Of a DNA stretch of 64,000 nt, positions 1-7,686 are shown one piece after another (positions within the stretch are counted from its first letter, which is position 1; each line of letters begins with the position of its first letter). The translations under genes were made by a program, and so were the position numbers. The notes under the pieces are model-generated. The model was not told where the DNA came from and ran no database searches. It worked only from the letters and a program-made list of their open reading frames with translations. Origin of the DNA: Cupriavidus pauculus (lineage in GTDB: Bacteria; Pseudomonadota; Gammaproteobacteria; Burkholderiales; Burkholderiaceae); contig NZ_CP033970.1 of assembly GCF_003854935.1 (NCBI RefSeq), positions 124,001 through 188,000 on the forward strand. The letters run 5' to 3'.

Positions 1-369
1 TCGCCAGGCCGGGCACTTCCCTTTCGGATCAACCACTTGGAAATGGATCGGGCATCAATGAAAAATGCTGCGGCGCATGTCACGGATAACCCGTGCTAGG
101 GAAAGTCCGGAGTCCCGGAAACGCTGAAATCTCGCCATGGCGACGCGAAAGCGCGGGCCGTGCGGCGAGGCGCGAGACAGAGAAATCGTCAAGGAATGGG
201 GAGGTTTGCCGGACTGCGTCGGGACCTGAGGTCCGCGGGCGCAGGGGCATGGAGAACTGCAGAGAAGACGGCCGCTGAGGACTGCTTGAACTCAACTACT
301 GCGGGGGTTGCCGGCCGCTACAACACCCAGACTGCAACTACTTGAGACTGCTGACTGACTGAATGGCGA
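1..369. other. Region without a recognisable gene
   Basis: I see no open frame here with a plausible ribosome-binding site or recognisable protein. The short frames present overlap on both strands and have no family-like motifs. No convincing RNA gene or terminator was found either. The stretch lies downstream of the small membrane gene read on the minus strand, so it may be its 3' region or the flank of a gene beyond the window. Confidence 0.4.
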
Positions 370-582
370 TCAGGCGTGCAGGAAGCGCGGCTGGAGCACC
401 ATGTCCGAAGCCGAGCTGCCGATGCCGGTCGATTCTTCCGACGAGCCCAGTCCAGCGAAACGGCCGTGTTCCTGGGCGGTGGTCAGCAGACCCATCGGCA
501 GGACGGTGGCGAGCACGTAAGTCACGGTGACACCCAGCGAAAGGACACCGAGGGCGAGGATGGTAAGCAGCGTGGCGTTCAT
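370..582 (-). CDS. Small single-span membrane protein, candidate oxalate-regulon member
   Basis: This is a 70-residue protein of unknown function. Residues about 4-36 are strongly hydrophobic and rich in Leu, Val and Thr, predicting one transmembrane helix. The remaining tail is polar and Gly/Ser-rich. The ATG at 582 is preceded at the usual distance by an AGGAG ribosome-binding site, which makes it a credible gene despite its size. About 70 bp upstream lies the same 17-bp dyad found before oxc, frc2, the GntR gene, panE and the CoA-ligase pair. That is the main reason to infer a role in oxalate metabolism, perhaps at the membrane near OxlT. I recognise no family, and the function is unknown. 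Confidence 0.6.
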   Translation of the reverse strand: MNATLLTILALGVLSLGVTVTYVLATVLPMGLLTTAQEHGRFAGLGSSEESTGIGSSASDMVLQPRFLHA

Positions 583-650
583 GAAAACTCCTAAGTCGTA
601 AGGATCAAGGTGGATTCATTATATGCTGCACTGCGAGGTCTGTAAATATT

Positions 651-667
651 TGGTATGTGGTATATCA
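651..667 (-). promoter_or_regulatory. Oxalate-regulon operator copy A
   Basis: The 17-bp site TGGTATGTGGTATATCA matches the dyad NNGTAT-N5-ATAYYA shared by six promoter regions in the first 15.5 kb. It lies about 70 bp upstream of the 70-residue membrane protein gene. The 10-base core TGGTATATCA resembles sites of FadR-type (FCD) GntR regulators, and such a regulator is encoded at 13434-14177. Confidence 0.6.
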
Positions 668-679
668 TTAGAGTTTTTG

Positions 680-716
680 CTCCAAAAACAACAACGCACC
701 CCGGGGGGTGCGTTGT
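680..716 (-). terminator. Rho-independent terminator of the LysR/oxlT transcript
   Basis: ACAACGCACCCC and GGGGTGCGTTGT form a near-perfect GC-rich stem at 691-716. Read on the minus strand it is followed by TGTTTTTGG, a usable U-tract. It lies downstream of the minus-strand LysR gene ending at 831 and separates it from the small membrane gene. Confidence 0.65.
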
Positions 717-830
717 GCGTCTCAAAAGAAGATGTCGAAGGGTGCGCTACGGGCAGATCAGCTCCGGAAAATGCCGATATCGACACAAATCACGCTATCG
801 CACCGCACCAGATGAATCCCGTTCATCGCC

Positions 831-1742
831 CTACCCTACTTTCTTCAGCAAACCCTGGTCGTACTCCTGGGCGCGCAGGTTGTCCCACACGGCCGCGGCA
901 TTAGGCTTCAGCGACCGGGCCTTGCGCCGGACCAGCATGACGTTCGACGTCACCTGTGGCCGCAGCGGGCGCAACACCGCGGCTGGCGCCATGCCGCTGG
1001 CCTGCGCGCGAGACGGCACGACGCCGATGCCGAGCCCCATCGCCACCATGCCGAAGATGGCCGCGAAATGCCCGAGCAATTGCAGCGAGCCGGGCCGCAC
1101 GTGATACGTGGACAGCGCGCGCTCCACGGCCGGCTGCACGCCCGAGTTCTGATCGAGGGCCAGCACCGACGCGTCGGCCAGTTCGCCCCACCCCAGCGAT
1201 TCGCGCGCCGCCAGCGGATGGTCCGCCGGCAGGACCGCTTGCAGCGGATCGGTGCACAACGGCTCGCAATACAGGTCGTCGCACGCTGCGGGGTTGCTGG
1301 CGATGCCGAAATCGACCTCGCCGCTGCGCACGCTCTGCAGCACCGAATCATGCGCCTTGTCGCGCAGCGTGATGCCGATGCCCGGCCACGCCTTGCGGCA
1401 CCCGGCCAGCCACATCGGCACCGACATCGACGACAGCACCGGATCGGTAGCGATCTGCACCGTGCCCTGCGATGGCTTGCAGGTGCCGTGGCTGTCCCGC
1501 AGCGTCTGCTCGACCTCCTCGATCAGATGGCAGATGCGTTGCGACAGCATCTCGCCGGCGTCGGTCAGCTCCACCTGCCGCGTGGTGCGATCGAACAGCC
1601 GCTGGTCGATTTCTTCTTCCAGCTCGCGCACGCTGCGGCTGATGGCCGACTGCGTGAGGCCAAGCTCGGCCGCCGCGCGCGTAAAGCTCTTCTGGCGCGC
1701 CACCGCGGCGAACGCCTTCAACTGAGGAAGCGAAACATTCAT
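831..1742 (-). CDS. LysR-family transcriptional regulator
   Basis: This 303-residue LysR-type regulator has its winged helix-turn-helix at residues about 4-62 (LPQLKAFAAVARQKSF, then AISRSVRELEEEI) and an effector-binding domain from about 90. The ATG at 1742 gives the standard LysR N-terminus. It lies 47 bp downstream of oxlT on the same strand, so the two are probably co-transcribed. Its ligand cannot be read from sequence. By position, oxalate or a related dicarboxylate is likely (inference). The frame continues open upstream through oxlT in another reading frame, but that extension is not real. Confidence 0.85.
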   Translation of the reverse strand: MNVSLPQLKAFAAVARQKSFTRAAAELGLTQSAISRSVRELEEEIDQRLFDRTTRQVELTDAGEMLSQRICHLIEEVEQTLRDSHGTCKPSQGTVQIATDPVLSSMSVPMWLAGCRKAWPGIGITLRDKAHDSVLQSVRSGEVDFGIASNPAACDDLYCEPLCTDPLQAVLPADHPLAARESLGWGELADASVLALDQNSGVQPAVERALSTYHVRPGSLQLLGHFAAIFGMVAMGLGIGVVPSRAQASGMAPAAVLRPLRPQVTSNVMLVRRKARSLKPNAAAVWDNLRAQEYDQGLLKKVG

Positions 1743-1789
1743 GGTGCCGCTCCTTCCTGTGCGGGGACTGCTGGGGTTGGGAGCGCCGG

Positions 1790-3130
1790 CTATTCGCCTT
1801 TGCCCGTGGATAGACCGGCCAAGTAGCCGTTGTCGCCGACCGTCCTGGCCGCCGCGTGGCCGGTGATGAAGCGCCGGCGCATCGGTTGCAGCACGAACTT
1901 TGCCGATAGCCCTGCCGCCACGGTCATGACGGCCGCCACCGCGAACACCAGGTTCCAGCCCCCGGTATGCGACAGCACCGATGCCAGCGGCACCAGCAGC
2001 GCGGCCGTGCCCTTGGCCGTGTACAGCGTGCCGGCGTTGGCGGCGGCGAACTTGCTGCCGAACGTATCGGCACACAGCGCCGGGAAGATCGAGAAGATCT
2101 CGCCCCAGAACAGGAACGTCAGCGCCGCGAACAGCATGAACCAGTACGGGTTGTGTCCCAGCTCCAGCAGGCCGATCAGCGACAGCCCCTCGCCGATGAA
2201 GATCACGAACATCGTGTTCTCGCGCCCGATGCGGTCCGAGACCAGCCCGCACAGCGGCCGCGTCAGCCCGTTGCAAAGGTTGTCGATCGACAGCGTCATC
2301 GTCAGCAGCGGCAGCGTCATGCCCAGCATGGTCACCGGCATCGTGGCGAAGCCGAAGTCCTTGGCAATCGGGCCCAGCTGCGCCGTGGCCATGATGCCGC
2401 CGGCCGCCACCGCCACGAACGAGGCGTAGATCACCCAGAACACCGGCGTGCGCACCATCTGGCCCGGCGTGAACTCCACCGGGTTGGTCAGGATGGCCTT
2501 GTTGGCCTTCACGCCCTTCGGCGGCTGCGGCTTCACCAGCAGCAGCGCCATCGCAAAGATCAGCACGCCCTGCAGGATGCCGAACGTGAAGAACGCATGC
2601 TCGTAGCCCGACTTCTGGATCATGTTGGCGATCGGGATCACGGTCAGGGCCGAGCCGGCGCCAAAGCCGGCCGCGGTCAGGCCGGCGGCCAGGCCCCGCT
2701 TGTCCGGGAACCACTTCAGCGCGTTGCCGACGCAGGTGCCATAGACCCCGCCCGCGCCAATCCCGGCAATCACGGCGGCCGTGTAGAGCATCGGCAGCGA
2801 CGTGGCATAGGAATTCATGACCCACGCCAGCCCGGCGCAGATCGCCCCGCCGGCCACCACGGGACGCGGGCCAAACTTGTCGACGAGCCAGCCTTCCAGC
2901 GGCACGAGCCAGGTTTCGGTGACGATGAAAATGGAAAAGGCGACCTGGATCGCAGAGTCGCCCCAATGGTGCTTGGCGTTCATGGGCGTCACGAACAGCG
3001 TCCAGCCATACTGGAGGTTCGCCACGAGGCCCATGCAAAGTACGCCGATGAATAGCTGGAACCAGCGGTTGCGGAGCAGACCGCCGTTGGTGTCGCCCAT
3101 GGCGGGGCCTGTCGCATCGAAGTGCGCCAT
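1790..3130 (-). CDS. oxlT: MFS oxalate/formate antiporter
   Basis: This 446-residue, 12-span major-facilitator protein belongs to the oxalate/formate antiporter family, which exchanges external oxalate for formate across the inner membrane. The start at 3130 (MAHFDATGP) was chosen because GGAGA lies just upstream; an in-frame ATG at 3147 and a longer frame to 3232 are less likely. A lysine in the segment YTAKGTAA near the C-terminal third and an arginine in NGLTRPLCG fit the two membrane-buried basic residues known to bind oxalate in Oxalobacter OxlT, though I aligned them only by eye. It sits beside frc and oxc. No copy of the shared 17-bp dyad precedes it, so the divergent LysR gene may control it. 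Confidence 0.85.
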   Translation of the reverse strand: MAHFDATGPAMGDTNGGLLRNRWFQLFIGVLCMGLVANLQYGWTLFVTPMNAKHHWGDSAIQVAFSIFIVTETWLVPLEGWLVDKFGPRPVVAGGAICAGLAWVMNSYATSLPMLYTAAVIAGIGAGGVYGTCVGNALKWFPDKRGLAAGLTAAGFGAGSALTVIPIANMIQKSGYEHAFFTFGILQGVLIFAMALLLVKPQPPKGVKANKAILTNPVEFTPGQMVRTPVFWVIYASFVAVAAGGIMATAQLGPIAKDFGFATMPVTMLGMTLPLLTMTLSIDNLCNGLTRPLCGLVSDRIGRENTMFVIFIGEGLSLIGLLELGHNPYWFMLFAALTFLFWGEIFSIFPALCADTFGSKFAAANAGTLYTAKGTAALLVPLASVLSHTGGWNLVFAVAAVMTVAAGLSAKFVLQPMRRRFITGHAAARTVGDNGYLAGLSTGKGE

Positions 3131-3312
3131 GTCGTTGTCTCCTTGCATTAGTGTCTTTCGCGCTCTGCGGCGCGCGTTGTGGGCTGGCCTGGGGGGACGC
3201 CCGACTTTCACTACTGAATGAGCGCCTGACATTGCGGCACTGAATTCGTGGATTGATGCTACTTCAAACTTAGATCAGCACAGCATAAAGTTTTTTATTA
3301 TGATCATTGACG

Positions 3313-3340
3313 ATCGTTTATAGATTGCGGGAAATCGTTC
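3313..3340 (+). promoter_or_regulatory. Putative LysR site between oxlT and lysR
   Basis: The oxlT/lysR intergenic region contains ATCGTTTAT (3313-3321) and AAATCGTTC (3332-3340), the latter ending just before the LysR start. The same elements, ATAAACGAT (reverse complement of the first) and AAATCGTTC, recur before the 105-residue gene at 4413. This suggests one LysR protein acts on both promoters. The protein binding is inference. Confidence 0.4.
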
Positions 3341-3341
3341 A

Positions 3342-4301
3342 ATGAAGAATGCCACGCTGCGCCAGCTGAAAGTATTCGAAACGGTGGCCCGCCACCTGAG
3401 CTTTTCGCGCGCGGCGGAGGAACTGCATCTCACCCAACCCGCTGTTTCCACACAGGTTCGGCAGCTGGAGCAGCACGTGGGGCTGCCGCTCTTCGAACAG
3501 CTCGGCAAGCGCATCTACCTGACGCCGGCGGGCACCGAGATGCTCCACTACAGCCGCAGCATCATCCAGCAATTCCGCGAAGCGGAAGACGCGATGGCGC
3601 AGCTTAAGGGTATATCCGGGGGGCGGCTCAACGTCGCCGTGATCAGCGCCGGTGACTATTTCTTCCCGCGGCTGCTGGCCGAATTCATGAACCGGCATGA
3701 TGGCGTCACGCTCAACCTTGCCGTGCACAACCGCGAGGAACTGCTGCACCAGCTAGGCGGCAACCTGACCGACCTGGCCGTGATGGTCCGCCCGCCGGAG
3801 GGCATGGATACCATTGCCGAGCCGTTCGCGCCCCACCCCTATGTGATCGTCGCCGCGCCAAACCACCCGCTGGTGGGCGAGCGCAACATCCCGCTGGCCG
3901 GCCTGACCGAGGAAGCGTTCGTGTCGCGCGAGAAAGGATCGGACACCTGGAACTCGATGCAGGAAGGCTTTGCGGGCCGGCTGTCGAACCTGCGCATCGC
4001 CATGGAGATCAAGAGCACCGAGACGATCAAGCAGGCCGTGATCGCCAACATGGGCATTGCGTTCCTGTCCGCGCACACGGTGGGGCTGGAGCTGCAGGCC
4101 GGCAAGCTCGCGGTGCTGGACATCCAGGGCTTCCCGGTCATGCTCAACTGGTATGTCGTCCACCGCAAGAACAAGCGCCTGCCGCCCGTGGCGCTGGCTT
4201 TCAAGCAGTTCCTGATGGAGGAAGGCCACACGCTGATCCAGCAGATCACGGGCGTGGAAGGCCTGATCCGCCCCCATCGGCCCAAGTCATCCCATACATA
4301 A
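3342..4301 (+). CDS. LysR-family (CbbR-like) regulator divergent from oxlT
   Basis: This 319-residue LysR regulator has the DNA-binding domain at residues about 4-63 (LRQLKVFETVARHLSF, AAEELHLTQPAVSTQVRQLEQ) and a periplasmic-binding-like effector domain after it. Its sequence style resembles CbbR, the activator of carbon-fixation genes. It is transcribed away from oxlT and towards the small gene at 4413, a typical layout for a LysR activator and its targets. Oxalotrophic Cupriavidus grow on oxalate through formate and, in some species, the Calvin cycle, so a CbbR-type sensor here is plausible, but the ligand is not visible. Confidence 0.85.
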   Translation: MKNATLRQLKVFETVARHLSFSRAAEELHLTQPAVSTQVRQLEQHVGLPLFEQLGKRIYLTPAGTEMLHYSRSIIQQFREAEDAMAQLKGISGGRLNVAVISAGDYFFPRLLAEFMNRHDGVTLNLAVHNREELLHQLGGNLTDLAVMVRPPEGMDTIAEPFAPHPYVIVAAPNHPLVGERNIPLAGLTEEAFVSREKGSDTWNSMQEGFAGRLSNLRIAMEIKSTETIKQAVIANMGIAFLSAHTVGLELQAGKLAVLDIQGFPVMLNWYVVHRKNKRLPPVALAFKQFLMEEGHTLIQQITGVEGLIRPHRPKSSHT

Positions 4302-4350
4302 ACGATGACTTATGGTTTTGCGCTGAAACTTTAATTATCGTAAATCGTTC
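4299..4350 (+). promoter_or_regulatory. Putative LysR-regulated promoter region of the 105-residue gene
   Basis: ATAAACGAT at 4299-4307 and AAATCGTTC at 4342-4350 repeat the elements found in the oxlT/lysR intergenic space. The first overlaps the end of the LysR gene. Their shared presence suggests co-regulation of oxlT and the downstream small gene. Confidence 0.35.
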
Positions 4351-4412
4351 CCCGGGCCTAAGCTCCACTTCACACGCGAAAGACGTGTGTTGTTCAACCC
4401 GAGGAGACGATC

Positions 4413-4730
4413 ATGAACCACCTCCAGTCAGACGCGCCCGCCACCGCCGCAATGTCGGCGGCCGTCAGCGAGATGCGCCGTCCTGATCGTGACAACCAGT
4501 TGGCAGCCTTCAACGCCGCGTTCGAAGAACTCGGCCTGCGCTTCCGCTGGGACATGCCGATGTTCGACTGGCTTTGCGGCATCGAATGCGAGAAGACGCG
4601 CGTCACGCGCTACATCGAGCAGTACCATGCCCACCTGCTCACGGCCTATGACGCGCCGTTCCTGAGCCAGCTGATTTTCGACAAGAAGAACGCGTACCTG
4701 AAGGCCCGCGAAGGCGCCGGCATCAACTGA
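4413..4730 (+). CDS. Conserved-looking hypothetical protein in the oxalate locus
   Basis: This 105-residue soluble protein starts at an ATG preceded by GAGGAG. It is acidic and basic in patches, with a short motif CEKTRVTRYIEQYHAHL near the middle and no signal peptide or membrane segment. I do not recognise the family. It lies between the CbbR-like regulator and the CoA-ligase pair and is closed by a strong terminator, so it is a single-gene unit. Its upstream region repeats elements from the oxlT promoter, suggesting a role tied to oxalate or formate use; this is inference. Confidence 0.7.
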   Translation: MNHLQSDAPATAAMSAAVSEMRRPDRDNQLAAFNAAFEELGLRFRWDMPMFDWLCGIECEKTRVTRYIEQYHAHLLTAYDAPFLSQLIFDKKNAYLKAREGAGIN

Positions 4731-4770
4731 TTCCGCGCAACGCCTTCCTGGCGCCGACACCGTCCGCTGC

Positions 4771-4798
4771 GGGCCCCTTCAAGGGGCCCGTTGCTTTT
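4771..4798 (+). terminator. Rho-independent terminator
   Basis: GGGCCCCTT and AAGGGGCCC form a tight hairpin around a single C, followed by GTTGCTTTT. It ends the 105-residue gene transcript and isolates it from the operator of the next gene. Confidence 0.75.
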
Positions 4799-4850
4799 GT
4801 AGGCGGCCGTGGCCCCAAGCATCCTTTCCAGCACATCTCCTTGCTTTCGT

Positions 4851-4867
4851 TGGTATATCACATACCA
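4851..4867 (+). promoter_or_regulatory. Oxalate-regulon operator copy B
   Basis: TGGTATATCACATACCA is a perfect 6-5-6 inverted repeat and the most symmetrical of the six copies. It lies 60 bp upstream of the GTG start of the CoA-ligase beta-subunit-like gene, placing that gene pair in the putative GntR regulon. Confidence 0.65.
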
Positions 4868-4926
4868 TATTCCAATAACGATATCAGACCGGCAGCAGTT
4901 TGCCGGCCAGACGCACAAGGAGACAC

Positions 4927-6120
4927 GTGAATATCCACGAGCATCAGGCAAAGGAGCTGCTGAGGCGCTACGACGTGCCCGTCCCCCCGGGCTGCGTGGC
5001 CTTCACGCCGGACGAGGCCGCCCACGCCGCACGCAAGCTGGGAGGCCCGGTCTGGATCGTCAAGGCGCAGATCCACGCCGGCGGCCGCGATGTAGGGCGC
5101 TTTGCCGGCGATGATTCGGGACAGGGCGGCGTCCGCGTCGCCACGTCGATCGACGCGGTGCAGGCCCACGCGGCCCAGATGCTGGGCCAGACCCTGGTGA
5201 CCGGCCAGACCGGGCCGGCGGGCCGGACGGTGCGGCGCTTCTACGTCGAGAAAGGCGTGGAGGTGGAGCGCGAGCTGTTCCTGGGCATCGAGATCGACCG
5301 CGCCACGTCGCGGGTCGCCATGCTGGCCGCCCCCGACGTCGACGCGGGCACCCGCGCCCTCAAGGTGACGATCGATCCGGCCACCGGCATCCAGCCGTTC
5401 CATGCGCGCCGGCTGGCCTGCGCGATGGGGCTGTCCGGCCGGCAGGTAGACGCCGCCACGCGCTTTGTCCATGCCGCCTACCGCGCCTTTGTCGAACTCG
5501 ATGCCTCGCTGCTGGAAATCCATCCGCTCGGCGTCACCGGCTGCGGCGACCTGATCGCGCTGGACGCGACCTTCCGGTTCGACGACAGCGCCCTCTTCCG
5601 CCATCCCGAGATCGAGGCCATGCGCGACGAGAGCGAGGAAGACCCCGCCGAGGCCGAGGCGGCGCACCACGGGCTGGCCTATGTGCGGCTGGGCGGCAAT
5701 ATCGGCTGCGTGGCCAACGGCGCCGGCCTGGCGATGGCCACCATGGACCTCGTCCGGCTGGGCGGCGCCGAACCGGCCAGCTTCCTCGACCTGCGCAGCG
5801 ACGCCACGCCGGAACACTTCGCTGGAGCCTTCCGGCTGCTGCGGGCCGACCGGCAGGTCGAAGGCATCCTGCTCAACCTTTTTGGCGCCACCGTCCACTG
5901 CGACGCGTTGGCCGAAAGCGTGGTCGCCGCCGTGCGGGACACTGACCTGACCCTGCCAATCGTCGTCCGGCTCGAAGGCATCCGTGCCGACCTGGGCCGC
6001 CAGATCCTGCGCGATGCGGGCCTGCCCATCGTCTGCGCCGGCCATCTGGCCGAGGCAGCCGGGAAAATCGTGGCCGCCGTCGGCGCCAGCCGCAAGAAAG
6101 GAGCGCCATGCCTGTGCTGA
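4927..6120 (+). CDS. Divergent ADP-forming acyl-CoA ligase, beta (ATP-grasp) subunit
   Basis: This 397-residue homologue of succinyl-CoA synthetase/malate-CoA ligase beta subunit has an N-terminal ATP-grasp fold ([25 protein letters not shown]) and a C-terminal CoA-ligase domain ([18 protein letters not shown]). The GTG at 4927, after AAGGAGA, matches the family N-terminus. Several family signatures are altered: the usual IEINPL is LEIHPL, the glycine-rich DVGGGAT is DLRSDAT, and NIFGGIVRCD is [10 protein letters not shown] (consensus forms recalled from memory). These changes fall near the substrate and Mg sites, so the acid used is probably not succinate. It overlaps the alpha-subunit gene by 13 bp. 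Candidates are formate, oxalate or another acid of the oxalate pathway (inference). Confidence 0.8.
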   Translation: MNIHEHQAKELLRRYDVPVPPGCVAFTPDEAAHAARKLGGPVWIVKAQIHAGGRDVGRFAGDDSGQGGVRVATSIDAVQAHAAQMLGQTLVTGQTGPAGRTVRRFYVEKGVEVERELFLGIEIDRATSRVAMLAAPDVDAGTRALKVTIDPATGIQPFHARRLACAMGLSGRQVDAATRFVHAAYRAFVELDASLLEIHPLGVTGCGDLIALDATFRFDDSALFRHPEIEAMRDESEEDPAEAEAAHHGLAYVRLGGNIGCVANGAGLAMATMDLVRLGGAEPASFLDLRSDATPEHFAGAFRLLRADRQVEGILLNLFGATVHCDALAESVVAAVRDTDLTLPIVVRLEGIRADLGRQILRDAGLPIVCAGHLAEAAGKIVAAVGASRKKGAPCLC

Positions 6121-6980
6121 TCGACAAGAACACGCGCGTGATCTGCCAGGGCTTTACCGGCGCGCAGGGCACGTTCCATGCCGAACAGGCGCTGGCCTAC
6201 GGCACGAACATGGTCGGCGGCGTCACGCCGGGCCGGGGCGGCGAATCGCACCTGGGCCTGCCCGTGTTCGACACCGTGGCCGCGGCGGCTGAGGCCACCG
6301 GCGCCAATGCGTCGGTCATCTACGTGCCGCCCGCGTCGGCCGCTGATGCGATCCTGGAGGCCATCGACGCCGGCATCGCGCTGATCGTCTGCATCACGGA
6401 AGGCGTGCCGGTCATGGACATGGTGCGCGTCAAGCGGGCGTTGTCAGGCTCCGCCAGCCGCCTTGTCGGGCCGAACAGCCCGGGGATCATCACGCCCGGC
6501 CAGTGCATGATCGGCGCGATGCCGGGGCCGCTCCACGCGCCGGGCCGGATCGGCGTGGTGTCGCGCTCGGGCACGCTGGCCTATGAAGCGGTGGCGCAGA
6601 CCACGGCGGCCGGGCTCGGGCAATCGACCTGCATCGGCATTGGCAGCGACCCGGTGCACGGCACGGACTTCATCGACTGCCTGGCGTTGTTCATGGCCGA
6701 CGACCAGACCGAAGGCATCCTGATGATCGGGGAAATCGGCGGCTCGGCCGAGGAGGAAGCCGCGCGGTTCTTGCGCGACGCGCGCCGGCGCAAGCCGGTG
6801 GTGGGCTACATCGCCGGGGCCACGGCGCCGCCGGGACGCCGCATGGGCCATGCGGGCGCCATCGTCTCGAACGGGATGGGCGCGGCACAGGCCAAGATCG
6901 ACGCCCTGCGCGGCGCCGGCGTCCACGTGGCCATGTCGCCCGCGGAACTGGGGTCGACGATGGCGGCGGCGTTGAAATAG
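6108..6980 (+). CDS. Divergent ADP-forming acyl-CoA ligase, alpha subunit
   Basis: This 290-residue SucD-like subunit carries the CoA-binding Rossmann part (residues about 4-120, including [19 protein letters not shown]) and the catalytic phosphohistidine motif GHAGAI, with His248 matching the His of SucD. The key catalytic residue is therefore intact, unlike the altered substrate loops in the partner. The 13-bp overlap implies translational coupling and a 1:1 complex. Together the subunits would interconvert a carboxylate plus CoA and ATP with an acyl-CoA plus ADP and phosphate. In this setting they could prime CoA transfer to oxalate or recover ATP from formyl-CoA; both ideas are inference. 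Confidence 0.82.
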   Translation: MPVLIDKNTRVICQGFTGAQGTFHAEQALAYGTNMVGGVTPGRGGESHLGLPVFDTVAAAAEATGANASVIYVPPASAADAILEAIDAGIALIVCITEGVPVMDMVRVKRALSGSASRLVGPNSPGIITPGQCMIGAMPGPLHAPGRIGVVSRSGTLAYEAVAQTTAAGLGQSTCIGIGSDPVHGTDFIDCLALFMADDQTEGILMIGEIGGSAEEEAARFLRDARRRKPVVGYIAGATAPPGRRMGHAGAIVSNGMGAAQAKIDALRGAGVHVAMSPAELGSTMAAALK

Positions 6981-7052
6981 GCAGCGGGAGCGGGCTGGCC
7001 CCGCCCCCCCTGTACACACCGAAGCGGCGGACGAAAGTCCGACCAGCCTGCG

Positions 7053-7499
7053 TCAGCCAGCGCCGGCCACGGCCGATGCCTTGGCTTCCAGCTCGGTAAT
7101 GCGCTTGCGCAGCGCCCGTTCTTCCTGGAAGCGCGCGGTCTCGTCGCGGATCACCGCCACGATGCCGGTGATTTCCCCGCCGGCGCCGTGCATCAGCGCC
7201 ACGGTAAAGGCGATCGACATCGCGTCTCCGCGCTTGTTGACCGCCGGCACCTTCAGCAGGTCGTGGCCGTAGCGGGTCTGGCCCGTGGCCATGGTCTTGT
7301 CGTAGCCCTCCCAGTGCCGCGCGCGCAGCCGCTCGGGAATGATCAGGTCCAGCGACTTGCCCAGGGCTTCTTCCTGGGTATAGCCGAACATGTATTCGGC
7401 GGCCGGGTTCCACAGCGTGATGGCGCCGTCGGGGCCGGAGATGATGACCGCGTCGCCGATGGCGGACACCAGTTGCTGGTAGTCGATTTCAGTCTGCAT
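7053..7499 (-). CDS. Single PAS-domain protein
   Basis: This 148-residue protein is made of one PAS domain (residues about 6-125: AIGDAVIISGPDGAITLWNP, then FGYTQEEALGK) followed by a short C-terminal helix with coiled-coil character (RALRKRITELEAKA). There is no kinase, cyclase or DNA-binding output. The ATG at 7499 is preferred over one six bases upstream because AGGA is correctly spaced only for the inner one. It lies between the CoA-ligase pair and frc but is cut off from frc by a terminator. It may sense redox or a ligand and act through a partner; the partner is unknown. Confidence 0.75.
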   Translation of the reverse strand: MQTEIDYQQLVSAIGDAVIISGPDGAITLWNPAAEYMFGYTQEEALGKSLDLIIPERLRARHWEGYDKTMATGQTRYGHDLLKVPAVNKRGDAMSIAFTVALMHGAGGEITGIVAVIRDETARFQEERALRKRITELEAKASAVAGAG

Positions 7500-7603
7500 G
7501 GTCATTCCTGAGGAATGGGGAGAAGGATCTGCTGCACCGCCCGGTCAGCGGGCGGCTCATTATGGCACCGGCCTTGCGGCCGGGGCGTCGGGGCGTCCGG
7601 GAG

Positions 7604-7651
7604 CCCAAAACACGCCGGGGCCGCGTGGCATGCCATCCACGCGGCCCCGGC
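7604..7651 (-). terminator. Strong terminator downstream of frc
   Basis: A 15-bp perfect stem (GCCGGGGCCGCGTGG paired with CCACGCGGCCCCGGC, 7614-7651) lies downstream of the minus-strand frc gene. On that strand it is followed by GTGTTTTGG. It should end the oxc-frc transcript before the PAS gene. Confidence 0.75.
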
Positions 7652-7686
7652 ACCCGGACGCTGGCGCCAGGGCGCCAGCACCTGGG

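Noticed and set aside
100-140. GGGAAAGTCCGG resembles a conserved RNase P RNA segment
   Set aside because: No other RNase P elements follow, and the expected length and pairing are absent; the match is by chance.
831-3038. A 735-codon frame spanning lysR and oxlT
   Set aside because: Only its last 303 codons read as LysR; the rest is oxlT DNA in the wrong frame, with low-complexity Arg/Gly sequence.
4927-6980. Treating the pair as the housekeeping succinyl-CoA synthetase
   Set aside because: Beta-subunit signature loops are altered and the pair lies apart from TCA-cycle genes behind an oxalate-type operator.
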